Shown: piece by piece, positions 1 to 7,644 of the stretch
How positions within the stretch are numbered: position 1 is the first letter of the stretch
How the letters are laid out: every line of letters begins with the position of its first letter
Source: Alicyclobacillus sp. SP_1
Lineage (GTDB): Bacteria > Bacillota > Bacilli > Alicyclobacillales > Alicyclobacillaceae
Assembly (NCBI RefSeq): GCF_024706985.1
Contig: NZ_JAMCCX010000061.1
Location: 107,182-171,181, forward strand
Direction of reading: 5' to 3'
Length of the DNA: 64,000 nt
Notes under the pieces: model-generated
The model's input: only the letters and a program-made list of their open reading frames with translations
The model's database searches: none
What the model was told of the DNA's origin: nothing
Position numbers and translations under genes: made by a program

Positions 1-12
1 GGTGCATGGACG

Positions 13-219
13 ATGAAAGTGCTTCGTACCCTATGGGGGCTCCTCGTTGATGATGGCCGCTTGGCGTCCATTCTGCTGGTGGCTCTGATTGTCGCGGCCA
101 TCGTTAGTTCTGCCCATCTCCACCTGTTGGGGGCGGGCGTCATTTGGCTCGGATTGATTGTTGCACTGTGGGTATCTGTCGCCCACCAGTGGAGACTGAA
201 GCGGAACAAGACTAAATGA
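13..219 (+). CDS. small two-helix membrane protein, unknown function
   Basis: This 68-residue protein has two hydrophobic stretches (about residues 17-33 and 38-56) and a basic tail (RLKRNK), so it should be an inner-membrane protein with its C terminus in the cytoplasm. I do not recognise the family. It starts with ATG 12 bases into the window, so any upstream operon partner is out of view. It converges on the lipoprotein gene on the other strand. Confidence 0.5.
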   Translation: MKVLRTLWGLLVDDGRLASILLVALIVAAIVSSAHLHLLGAGVIWLGLIVALWVSVAHQWRLKRNKTK

Positions 220-259
220 CAAACAACGCAGACATCGGTCGGCGGTATAGGCATCTTGG

Positions 260-1285
260 TCAGCGACTCATGTCGGCAATCAGGTGATCCATCTGTAACC
301 TCGCGGCGAGTGGACAGATGGAACTGATGTGCAGATCGATTCCGTGATTCTTAAGTGTGTAAACGGTGGTCGTGTGGCGAAATTCGTTGGCATCGACAGC
401 TTTTACGGTATTGTAGACGGCGACTCCCGTTGCTGGCATAGCACTACCAAGGACCTGTTTTGGGTCTAATTTAAGGGAATCTCGACTCCCGGTCATGAGA
501 TAAACTTGGTGCCCTTTGGCGGCGTCTATCATGGGCATGGTCTCGCTGCTACTCGGACCGTAGAGTATGTCGGCTCCAGTCTGAATCGCGCCGAGACTGG
601 CTTTTTCAATCGTTGCCGTCCCGAACATGGGCGGCAACGAAATCACGCGCGCCTTCAGTGCTGCATCAGAGGCATGTAGTCCGGTTGCAAATGCCCGAAC
701 TTCGCGCATTTCGTTGGGGCTATGGATGTCTTCCAAGAGAACCACCGAACGACCAGACTTGTCTCTAAGTCCAGGAAGCGCCTTCTCGCGCTCGAGCAGT
801 CCCGCCAAATATCCCAGCGCATAAGCCCCTTCTTCGGTTTTGAAGACAGCACCTGCAACGTTTTTGCTCGCCGTTGCTTCCGCTCCAAGAATTAAGAAAT
901 TGGTTCGCGGATGCTTGCGACTGATGGTTGCCACAGCTGGCTGCAGGGATTTGCCGTCTGCCACAATTAACTGATATCCTTGTTTAGCATAGGCGTTGAC
1001 ATTAGGCACATAATCGGCCGTTGTATGCGATTGAATCACTCCGCCGGTGCAGTCAAAGGCGAGCTCTGACCGCTGCAATCCAGCGACTGAGTCGTCGTGC
1101 GTGCCGATGTCGTTTAAGCCGCGTGTATCCGTGACAACCCCTACTTGAAACGGAATGGCGTAGCTCGCCTCGGTGTTCGACCACATGGCGGTTCCATCGC
1201 GCTGATCTTGGCGTGGAACGGTACAGCCAGTCACACTTGCACAGACGATGGCCACCGTCCCGGTGACAGACCAGACGTTCCTCAT
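260..1285 (-). CDS. BMP-family (Med-like) substrate-binding lipoprotein
   Basis: This 341-residue protein has a lipoprotein signal with the lipobox ending at Cys21 (SVTGC), so it should be anchored outside the membrane. The remainder resembles the basic membrane protein (BMP/PnrA/Med) fold: a VGVVTDTRGLND opening, the EEGAYALGYLAGLL segment and alternating hydrophobic strands. Family members bind nucleosides or, like Bacillus Med, act as surface regulators. No ABC permease or ATPase gene lies next to it, so a Med-like solo role is at least as likely as transport. The ATG at 1285 is preferred over an upstream in-frame start at 1402, because GGGGG sits seven bases before it and the signal peptide begins there. 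Confidence 0.75.
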   Translation of the reverse strand: MRNVWSVTGTVAIVCASVTGCTVPRQDQRDGTAMWSNTEASYAIPFQVGVVTDTRGLNDIGTHDDSVAGLQRSELAFDCTGGVIQSHTTADYVPNVNAYAKQGYQLIVADGKSLQPAVATISRKHPRTNFLILGAEATASKNVAGAVFKTEEGAYALGYLAGLLEREKALPGLRDKSGRSVVLLEDIHSPNEMREVRAFATGLHASDAALKARVISLPPMFGTATIEKASLGAIQTGADILYGPSSSETMPMIDAAKGHQVYLMTGSRDSLKLDPKQVLGSAMPATGVAVYNTVKAVDANEFRHTTTVYTLKNHGIDLHISSICPLAARLQMDHLIADMSR

Positions 1286-1319
1286 ATCGCATTCCCCCGA
1301 CTTGGCGAATTTCCTCAGT

Positions 1320-1353
1320 CCACTTTTTATTGCGTGCCACTTTTTATTGCGTG
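1320..1353 (-). repeat. perfect 17-bp tandem duplication upstream of the lipoprotein gene
   Basis: Two identical adjacent 17-base copies (1320-1336 and 1337-1353; CCACTTTTTATTGCGTG on the plus strand) lie 35-68 bases upstream of the lipoprotein start codon. The position suits a promoter or paired regulator-binding sites; the function is inferred from position only. Confidence 0.6.
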
Positions 1354-1522
1354 GAGAACTCCCCGCGTTTTTGCTAAGATGCCACGAAGACCGCTGTCTC
1401 ATGCGTGGTCGTCTCAGTCACATGAATGGTATGGGAGAGAAAATCGCGAGTATTTGGTGTAGGTCGATGCCTATTGGGCAACACTATCTATCAGACAAAC
1501 CAACAGGTTGAGGAGAATTCGT

Positions 1523-2269
1523 ATGGCGGAAGTGGTCACTGGGGAAAAGAATCATCTGGAAGTCCATCTCGAGCGGTGGCGGCGACGGAAGCGGTCTGCC
1601 CGTTGGTGGATGGTTGGAGGGATTTTACTGTTTCTCGCTGGACCAGCGTTCACGAAGCCGATGTATTCGCTGTTCGGCTTATTGATCGTCAGTGTCTCGG
1701 CAATGGTCATGAGGCGCACGAGTCGTGAGCTGGAAGTACTCGGCGTGGGGCTGGCGGGAGAGAAAGAAGCGGAGGAGGCTTTCTCCAATCTCCCCGGAGA
1801 GTATGTTATATACTCTGATTTGGAAATTGAGTCGGATGGAAAGATAAGCCAAGTCGATCACGTTGTCGTCGGTCCAACCGGTGTTTTCGTCGTTGAAACG
1901 AAAAATGTCTACGGGCGAGTTGTGGGAAACGCAGATGATGCGGATTGGACGCAGTTTAAGACGACCGAAAGTGGTCATGTGTATGAAAAGCAGATGTATT
2001 CTCCAGTGAAGCAGGTAGGGACGCACGTGTATCGTCTCGCCGAGCGCTTGAAAGAAGAGCAGATTCACGTTTGGGTTCAAGGCATTGTTTACTTTGTCCA
2101 TCCCGATACGGACGTTGAAATGACCGGCTTCTCAAAAATCCCGGTTTTTTCTGCCGGAGACGAGGGAACAGAAAAATTGATGGACTTCATCCTAGCATCG
2201 AATCGCAGACCGCTCTCCAAGGAGATACGTGAAAGAATTGGGGAGGTGCTGTCTGACTGTCTGATGTAG
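1523..2269 (+). CDS. NERD domain membrane protein (nuclease-related)
   Basis: This 248-residue protein has two membrane-spanning segments near the N terminus (about 29-45 and 48-62) followed by a nuclease-related NERD domain (about 75-190). Domain hallmarks are GLAGEKEAEEAF, then QVDHVVVGPTGVFVVETKN, which carries the Asp and Glu-x-Lys of the PD-(D/E)xK-like core. The substrate of NERD proteins is generally unknown; DNA processing is only predicted. The ATG at 1523 has GAGGAG seven bases upstream, better than a TTG five codons earlier. Confidence 0.8.
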   Translation: MAEVVTGEKNHLEVHLERWRRRKRSARWWMVGGILLFLAGPAFTKPMYSLFGLLIVSVSAMVMRRTSRELEVLGVGLAGEKEAEEAFSNLPGEYVIYSDLEIESDGKISQVDHVVVGPTGVFVVETKNVYGRVVGNADDADWTQFKTTESGHVYEKQMYSPVKQVGTHVYRLAERLKEEQIHVWVQGIVYFVHPDTDVEMTGFSKIPVFSAGDEGTEKLMDFILASNRRPLSKEIRERIGEVLSDCLM

Positions 2270-2352
2270 CTCACCCGAAGCGCTGTGCATAAACGGCCGA
2301 CAGGTGGGGCATCCTTGCGAAAATGCTCGACGTTGAAAGGATGCGGTGAACA

Positions 2353-2901
2353 GTGGTTTTTCAGCGAACGACTCGGTCCTGTGCGGTCGGTGGCCGTTCT
2401 GTAAGTCGCATGCCAAGGCGAGATGGGTGGGTGCGGGTAGCCATCGGGCCATTCATGCTCGTTGCCTTAGCCGTCGCAGTGGCGCCAACGGTGCGCGCCA
2501 CGACTGGAACGGCGGTTCAGAGTGCTTTGACTCGCGCGGGACTGACAGAAGCGTATGTGCCAAATGGCTTGCCTGGGCTGACCGAGTTGGAGTCGGTGCG
2601 TGCGGACAAGGGCGGCGTGTTAATTCTCGAGTACGAAAAGCAGGTGCTGTACGAGTCGCGACACGCCTTGGTGCTGGAGGACCCCAATAGTGAGGAGTCT
2701 TTGCCACTCGCAGGACTTCAGGCCGTGGCGTCAGATGTGCGGTGGGATACATTTCAGCAGAAAAATGCGCCTGCTCGTCACGCGTTGACCATCCTTCTGC
2801 AAAATGGCATGTACTTAATGGTCATACCGCGCGAAACATCGTCTCCTTGGTCGCTGTCCGATATTCGTTCGTTTGTCCAGAGCTTGAAGCCAATCTCCTG
2901 A
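2353..2901 (+). CDS. secreted protein of unknown function
   Basis: The reading frame holds a signal-peptide-like segment (FMLVALAVAVAPTVRA) and a soluble domain of about 130 residues ending in SLSDIRSFVQSLKPIS. The domain has the feel of the DUF4367-type extracytoplasmic domains common in Bacilli (LEYEKQVLYES, LLQNGMYLMVI), but I cannot assign it firmly. Start choice is open: GTG 2353 has AAAGGA 11 bases upstream, ATG 2410 has no clear ribosome site, and GTG 2431 follows AAGGCGAG. Confidence 0.55.
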   Translation: MVFQRTTRSCAVGGRSVSRMPRRDGWVRVAIGPFMLVALAVAVAPTVRATTGTAVQSALTRAGLTEAYVPNGLPGLTELESVRADKGGVLILEYEKQVLYESRHALVLEDPNSEESLPLAGLQAVASDVRWDTFQQKNAPARHALTILLQNGMYLMVIPRETSSPWSLSDIRSFVQSLKPIS

Positions 2902-3029
2902 AGTTTAAACTCGGTACTCCTTTGCACACGTTCTCGATGGGTTGGCCACGTTTTGGGCCATGGCATCCGAACTCGACATGCCTGTGGTGCACTTCGATGA
3001 AACGACAAGGCATCGATGTCAATGGCAGA

Positions 3030-3881
3030 TTATCCAGACACATGAAATTGAAAGTTGTCAATCAATCTTGCCTTACCTACGTAGACCGCGACGGCCATCA
3101 TCACATCGCCACGAATCGTTTCGAGGGGTTCCAAAGTTGACGCGTCAACCACTTCTGCGTAATCTACGCAGAAGTCCGGCTCGGACGACAGCGTGGCGAG
3201 CAGATGTTGGCGCACGCGTTGCCCATCTCGCTCACCAGCATCTACGACTTGCTTTGCGGCGGTCAAGGCGCGATAGAGAATGGAGGCGCGTTGGCGCTCA
3301 TCCGGGGTTAAGTAAATATTTCGGGAGCTTTTCGCAAGTCCATCGGCTTCACGAAACGTTGGAACGCTCGTGACTTGGACAGGGAAATTCAAATCGTCTA
3401 CCATCCGCCGAATAACGAGTAGCTGTTGTCCATCCTTTTGACCAAAAAAGACCTCATCGGGCTGCACGATGTGAAGCAGTTTTGCGACGACGGTCGCAAC
3501 CCCCCGGAAGTGCGTGGGTCGACTCTTGCCACAGAGCCGCGTGGACAGTGTGTCTAGCGTTACATAAGTCACCGTGGGTCGGGGGTACATCTCTTCCACT
3601 GTAGGCCGAAACAGTAGGTCACAGCCAGCGGATTCGAGCAGTTCCTGGTCGCGCGCTGCATCTCTCGGATAGCTGTCAAAGTCTTCGCCGGGAGCAAACT
3701 GCGTAGGGTTGACAAAAATGCTGCAGACCGCAAACGTATTCGCACGTTTCGCTGCCTTGACCAGACTCTGGTGGCCTTCATGTAAGTAACCCATCGTGGG
3801 AATGAACCCAATTCGCTGACCTAGTGCTCGTTGTTGAGTTACTTCGGCCCGCACCTCTGCAATGGTCGATACAATGTTCAT
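3030..3881 (-). CDS. panC: pantothenate synthetase PanC
   Basis: PanC joins pantoate and beta-alanine using ATP, the last step of pantothenate (vitamin B5) synthesis in the cytoplasm. The 283-residue length is normal. The nucleotidyltransferase signature PTMGYLHEGH is at about residue 28, GQKDGQQLLVIRRMV follows in mid-protein, and the KMSKS-like loop is LAKSSRNIYL. The ATG overlaps the panB stop by four bases (ATGA), indicating translational coupling. panD, which would supply beta-alanine, is not in the window. Confidence 0.96.
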   Translation of the reverse strand: MNIVSTIAEVRAEVTQQRALGQRIGFIPTMGYLHEGHQSLVKAAKRANTFAVCSIFVNPTQFAPGEDFDSYPRDAARDQELLESAGCDLLFRPTVEEMYPRPTVTYVTLDTLSTRLCGKSRPTHFRGVATVVAKLLHIVQPDEVFFGQKDGQQLLVIRRMVDDLNFPVQVTSVPTFREADGLAKSSRNIYLTPDERQRASILYRALTAAKQVVDAGERDGQRVRQHLLATLSSEPDFCVDYAEVVDASTLEPLETIRGDVMMAVAVYVGKARLIDNFQFHVSG

Positions 3882-4777
3882 TTCTTCGGTTCCTCCACGG
3901 TGTCTGGTTCATTCTGACGGATTCGCCCGAGCCGTGCTGCCTCTAAACTGAGGAGTATCTCGCGCTCGTCCTCCCGGAGATGAATCGTCTGCTCCGTGCC
4001 CGGAAACAGCCCAGACTGCACTTCTTCGATATATGTTTTGGCCGCTTCTTCGATAGTACGACCGACCTGTGCGTAGCGCTTGTTGTGTTTTGGAATGTAG
4101 CCAGCCGTGTATCCCACCATATCGTGAAAGACGAGCACCTGACCGTCACAGTCGGCGCCAGCGCCAATGCCGATGGTAGGTATGCTCAAGCTGTCGCTGA
4201 CGACTTTCGCGACTTCACCCGGAACTACTTCTAGGACGACCGAGAATGCTCCTGCAGCTTCCAGCGCCAAAGCGTCGTCCAGCAAGCGCAGCGCTTCTTG
4301 TTTCGTCCTTCCCTGAACGTGAAATCCTCCAAAGGCATGCACAGACTGTGGAGTGAGACCGATGTGACCCATCACAGGAATGCCCGCGGAGACCAAGCGG
4401 GCCACAGTCTTCGCGACCTCTCGGCCGCCTTCGAGTTTGACCGCCTGTGCGCCACCCTCCTGAAGAATGCGACCAGCATGACGGAGAGCATCTTCCGGAC
4501 TGATGCTCTGTGTCAAAAATGGCATATCCGTAACGACCATACTCTGTTTGGCTGCGCGAGCAACCATTTTTGTGTGGTAAATCATGTCGTCGACCGTGAC
4601 TGGAATGGTCGTGCTATGACCTTGTACGACCATTCCGAGGGAGTCCCCGATGAGCAATACATGCATACCAGCCGCATCCATTCTCTCTGCGGTTGGGTAA
4701 TCGTAGGCGGTGACCATGGCGATTTTTTGACCGCGCGCCTTCATCTGCAGCAACGTCTTCGTGGTGATTTGGCTCAT
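3878..4777 (-). CDS. panB: 3-methyl-2-oxobutanoate hydroxymethyltransferase PanB
   Basis: PanB transfers a one-carbon unit from methylene-tetrahydrofolate to 2-oxoisovalerate, giving ketopantoate. The barrel fold and metal site are visible in MVTAYDYPTAERMDAAG, LIGDSLGMVVQG and IGIGAGADCDGQVLVFHDM. At 299 residues it is slightly longer than usual, with a polar tail. AAAGGGGG lies eight bases before the ATG. It sits between the DUF2520 gene (36 bases upstream) and panC (four-base overlap), forming a three-gene operon. Confidence 0.96.
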   Translation of the reverse strand: MSQITTKTLLQMKARGQKIAMVTAYDYPTAERMDAAGMHVLLIGDSLGMVVQGHSTTIPVTVDDMIYHTKMVARAAKQSMVVTDMPFLTQSISPEDALRHAGRILQEGGAQAVKLEGGREVAKTVARLVSAGIPVMGHIGLTPQSVHAFGGFHVQGRTKQEALRLLDDALALEAAGAFSVVLEVVPGEVAKVVSDSLSIPTIGIGAGADCDGQVLVFHDMVGYTAGYIPKHNKRYAQVGRTIEEAAKTYIEEVQSGLFPGTEQTIHLREDEREILLSLEAARLGRIRQNEPDTVEEPKK

Positions 4778-4813
4778 CTCTGGAGCCCCCTTTCTGTGCC
4801 GTAAATAGCCTTA

Positions 4814-5686
4814 TTATGAGGTTGTCCACCCTCGAGTTGCAAACAGTTCCGCAATTTGCTGCCGTCGCGCCGGATGCTCGCCATCGACCGAGTCTGCTAC
4901 TTGTGCCATGACGGTTGTCAAATCCCGGTATAGTTGCAGCAAAACGGGATCAAAAGCAAGAGCATCTAAGTGTCTCGAAATCGTGGCTGTGTCACCCCGA
5001 CTCACGGGTCCGGTCAACGCTTTGTTAATGCCGAGTCGCGCTATGTTGTCGAGAGAGGTTTGCATCAGGGGCAACAGGGGGTGGATGCCGGCGTCGCCAG
5101 GCATGAGTCGGGCCGCTACGTCCGCCAGAGCAACCAGCGCGTTCGAGGCGAGCACTGCGGCAGCGTGGTACTTCGCCTTGTCACTCGCGTTCAGAAGTAA
5201 TACCTCTCCATTCCATCGCCGCACGAATTCGCAGCAGGTTGCTACGGCCCTCTCGTCGCCTTCCAAGCCAAAATAAATTCCTTTGGCCCAGTCGTCCGGC
5301 AAAGACTCGGTGAGGGCCGCGAGCGGGTGCATACTAGCTGTCGACACACCCACGTCTCTCAAGGCATCGAGTGCATGATGGTCGAGACTTCCCGACAGAT
5401 GAATAGCCATCGTGGCCGAAGATTGGCATTGACTGAGCAGATGCGCTGTCTGTGCAATTCTATCGTCTGGTGTGCAGACGGCGATGATGTCGATGTGCCC
5501 CCAGAGGGAGCTCTGACGAGCTTCGTCCAAATCCATCACCGGAGTCTGAAACCGCTGGCGATATCTCTGTCCAGCGTTCGCGTGGGGCCGAGGCGTCACC
5601 GCCCCTACAATGTCTTCATTGACCGCGAGGAGAAGTTGTGACAGCGCAGTGGACGCCTTTCCGCAACCCATCATCAGCCATCGCAC
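4814..5686 (-). CDS. Rossmann-fold/DUF2520 protein in the pantothenate operon
   Basis: This 290-residue protein begins with a nucleotide-binding motif (MMGCGKASTAL) and has IAVCTPDDRI, then HLSGSLDHHALDAL and the helical DUF2520 half (KAKYHAAAVLASNALVALADVA). The architecture resembles 6-phosphogluconate-dehydrogenase-like reductases. It is the first gene of the operon with panB and panC. Ketopantoate reductase is the missing step between those enzymes, so that activity is attractive but unproven. The start is GTG with GGGGGA seven bases upstream. Confidence 0.85.
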   Translation of the reverse strand: MRWLMMGCGKASTALSQLLLAVNEDIVGAVTPRPHANAGQRYRQRFQTPVMDLDEARQSSLWGHIDIIAVCTPDDRIAQTAHLLSQCQSSATMAIHLSGSLDHHALDALRDVGVSTASMHPLAALTESLPDDWAKGIYFGLEGDERAVATCCEFVRRWNGEVLLLNASDKAKYHAAAVLASNALVALADVAARLMPGDAGIHPLLPLMQTSLDNIARLGINKALTGPVSRGDTATISRHLDALAFDPVLLQLYRDLTTVMAQVADSVDGEHPARRQQIAELFATRGWTTS

Positions 5687-5838
5687 AGCAATGTCCCCCT
5701 CTCTGTTGGCATGTCAGCATGCTTGAAATCAGTGTACCAAATTGGGCAAATCTAGACGCCTATCCTTGCCAATCGCAGGCTCCATTGCATTTATTACAAC
5801 GTGCCCCGCACCAATATCTCATCTAGGAGGGATTGCAT

Positions 5839-5958
5839 ATGTACGGAGTATTCGGCGGATATACTCGCTGGGCAGTGGTGTTTCTCATCATCTTCGTGCT
5901 CTTCTTCCTGCTCGTCCCGGGTTATACCACCACCTGCACGACCACGCCAGTTGCCTGA
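5839..5958 (+). CDS. YjcZ-like small hydrophobic sporulation-type protein (paralogue 1)
   Basis: This 39-residue protein begins MYGVFGGYTRWAVVF and continues as one long hydrophobic helix rich in Ile, Phe and Leu, with a short Thr/Cys tail. It resembles the YjcZ family of tiny glycine-leading membrane proteins made during sporulation. Two close paralogues lie at 43430-43528 and 43575-43691, sharing the FGGYT-(R/Q)-WAVVFLIIFVLFFL core. AGGAGGG lies just upstream and a strong terminator follows, so it is a single-gene unit. Confidence 0.8.
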   Translation: MYGVFGGYTRWAVVFLIIFVLFFLLVPGYTTTCTTTPVA

Positions 5959-5975
5959 GTCCAGACAGCAGAAGA

Positions 5976-6008
5976 AAAGAGAGCGACGAATGCGTCGCTC
6001 TCTTTTTC
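5976..6008 (+). terminator. rho-independent terminator
   Basis: A 14-base stem (AAAAGAGAGCGACG pairing with CGTCGCTCTCTTTT) with a three-base loop runs into a T-rich tract, 17 bases after the small YjcZ-like gene. Confidence 0.9.
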
Positions 6009-6049
6009 GTGGGGAGGAGTGACCGAGCGAGACGGACCATGGAATGCTC

Positions 6050-6547
6050 TCAAAACCAAAAAGGGAAGCCCCCCATTCCACCGCCAGTCCATGCTTTGGG
6101 TGACCAAAATCCGCCAAAACCTCTGTTCGATCCGCCTCTTGCCTGTTGCTGCTGCCCCATGTTCCCAAACGGGAATCCACCGCCGAAAGGAGAGCCGCCT
6201 CCAAACGGAAATCCGCCTCCAAAAGGGAATGAGTTAGCATTTCCAGTCCCGGATGGCTGTCGATTCCCTCCGCCAAATCCTCCGAAGCCGCCCAATCCTC
6301 CAAATCCACGTCCCGTGTTTCCGCCCATCATGCGCTTTGCCCCGCGAGTCCCGCCCCATGCGCCGAGCATGGGCAGCAAAAAGAGGGGCAGAAAGCAAAG
6401 CTCTGCATCGACGGGCTGAGTCGATGCTCCAGCGTTTACTCGCGATTTCCCACGAACGGGCCCGCTCCGTGTGGACTTTGGAGCGACGCGCTTGGTAGAC
6501 CGAGCGTGTGTACCTGTTGGTTGCCGATGACTTTTCGAAGAAGCCAC
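6050..6547 (-). CDS. Gly/Phe-rich low-complexity protein
   Basis: This 165-residue protein has a basic Ser/Thr/Arg-rich N-terminal half, a short hydrophobic patch (LCFLPLFLLPMLGAWGG, about 51-67) and a C-terminal half made mostly of Gly and Phe, with repeated FPFGGG and GFGG units and a QQQQ run. The corresponding DNA (about 6165-6235) is a degenerate 18-base tandem repeat. Such composition suggests a disordered or self-associating surface or spore-coat-type protein, but there is no direct evidence of function. The start is GTG with AAAGGAGG eight bases upstream. Confidence 0.65.
   Translation of the reverse strand: MASSKSHRQPTGTHARSTKRVAPKSTRSGPVRGKSRVNAGASTQPVDAELCFLPLFLLPMLGAWGGTRGAKRMMGGNTGRGFGGLGGFGGFGGGNRQPSGTGNANSFPFGGGFPFGGGSPFGGGFPFGNMGQQQQARGGSNRGFGGFWSPKAWTGGGMGGFPFWF
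6165..6235 (-). repeat. degenerate 18-bp coding tandem repeat
   Basis: On the plus strand, units of the form CCGCC-(T/G)-(C/A)-CAAA-N-GG-N-AAT recur about every 18 bases; they encode the FPFGGG/SPFGGG repeats of the Gly/Phe-rich protein. Confidence 0.6.
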
Positions 6548-6794
6548 TGAGTTCGCCTCCTTTCTCCATACTCTATGTTGTCGGTGTCACGGCTTCTTCA
6601 GCGCAGATGAAGAGGTGATGGCCCATGCGATGAGGAGAAACGGTAGTTTTTGACCATTGGGTGGCCAGAGACGCGTACAAGCGACTCTACAGATACAAAA
6701 CATCGTGGCATACTATATATGGACGGACACGCGCTGTGGTCCGGAGCAAAGTGGGCTTTAAGCACGTCCCGATGTAGGAAAGGTGGATGCTGGA

Positions 6795-7172
6795 ATGACT
6801 CGACCAAGCGCACCTGTCGGAGAAAAGGTCATTATCGTCGAAGGAAAGACGGACTGCCAACGCATTCAACAGCTTCTCCGGGAGCGCGTGCGGATTCTCT
6901 GTACACGAGGAACCCTGTCCTACGAAAAATTAGAGGAGGAGATTGTCCCGCTACAACAGGAGGATGTCTATATCTTAGTCGATGCCGATGCCCCCGGCGA
7001 CAAGTTGCGTCAGCAACTGCGGCGGGAATTGCCGAATGCCCGCCATCTGTATACGCGCAGAATGTATCGAGAAGTCGCGCGCACGCCGCTCGAATATTTG
7101 CTAAAAATTCTCGCTGAAGCTCACTTTGCAGTGGCAGAACCCGATGGTGTATGCTTTCGTCGGGACATTTGA
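6795..7172 (+). CDS. small Toprim domain protein (YusF-like)
   Basis: This 125-residue protein is essentially one Toprim domain. It has the conserved Glu in VIIVEGKTDCQRI (about 14-26) and the acidic DxD motif in YILVDADAPGDKLRQQL (about 63-79), which together bind magnesium in primases, topoisomerases and nucleases. Stand-alone Toprim proteins such as Bacillus YusF have no settled role. ATG 6795 has AGGTGG eight bases upstream and is preferred over the GTG at 6783. Confidence 0.8.
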   Translation: MTRPSAPVGEKVIIVEGKTDCQRIQQLLRERVRILCTRGTLSYEKLEEEIVPLQQEDVYILVDADAPGDKLRQQLRRELPNARHLYTRRMYREVARTPLEYLLKILAEAHFAVAEPDGVCFRRDI

Positions 7173-7253
7173 CGGAGTTTCCTACTCGCGTCGAATGAAC
7201 CGGGTGCAACATGTCGAGTGCATAGGTTCCTAGTTGAAGTGAGGAGGTTTGTC

Positions 7254-7454
7254 ATGTCAGAGCCAACTATCATCAAAGTCAATGATAACGGGTCGCTCCG
7301 TGTCAAGGGTCCTGTCATTCTCGAGGATGCTGAAGGCAATCATTTCGAGGTGAAGGAATCCTTTTCACTGTGCCGCTGCGGCCATTCGAAGAACAAGCCA
7401 TTTTGTGACGGCACGCATCGCGAAATTGGCTTTCAAGATGTCTCTCGAGCTTAA
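7254..7454 (+). CDS. CDGSH-type iron-sulfur domain protein
   Basis: This 66-residue protein ends in a CDGSH-type cluster-binding motif: Cys-x-Cys in LCRCGHSKNK, then FCDGTH supplying the third Cys and the His. Such proteins hold a redox-active [2Fe-2S] cluster with three Cys and one His. Their bacterial role is poorly defined, possibly cluster or electron transfer. GAGGAGG lies seven bases before the ATG. It is followed by its own terminator. Confidence 0.9.
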   Translation: MSEPTIIKVNDNGSLRVKGPVILEDAEGNHFEVKESFSLCRCGHSKNKPFCDGTHREIGFQDVSRA

Positions 7455-7528
7455 ATTTTGCAGATAGACGTTCACAGCGGCGCGTGCCTTGTGAACAGCG
7501 TCGTATCGACTCCTCTGAGCACGACATC

Positions 7529-7555
7529 GGCACTCCTCGGTGGAGTGCCTTTTTT
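7529..7555 (+). terminator. rho-independent terminator
   Basis: The stem GGCACTCC/GGAGTGCC with a five-base loop is followed directly by a run of Ts, downstream of the CDGSH gene. Confidence 0.9.
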
Positions 7556-7644
7556 GTCTGTATTTGCGGCACAAAAGTCGAGAAATCGATGTTTGGACTG
7601 CCTCCCATGTGGTACACTGTTGCTCGAATTAGGGAGGTGTCTTC

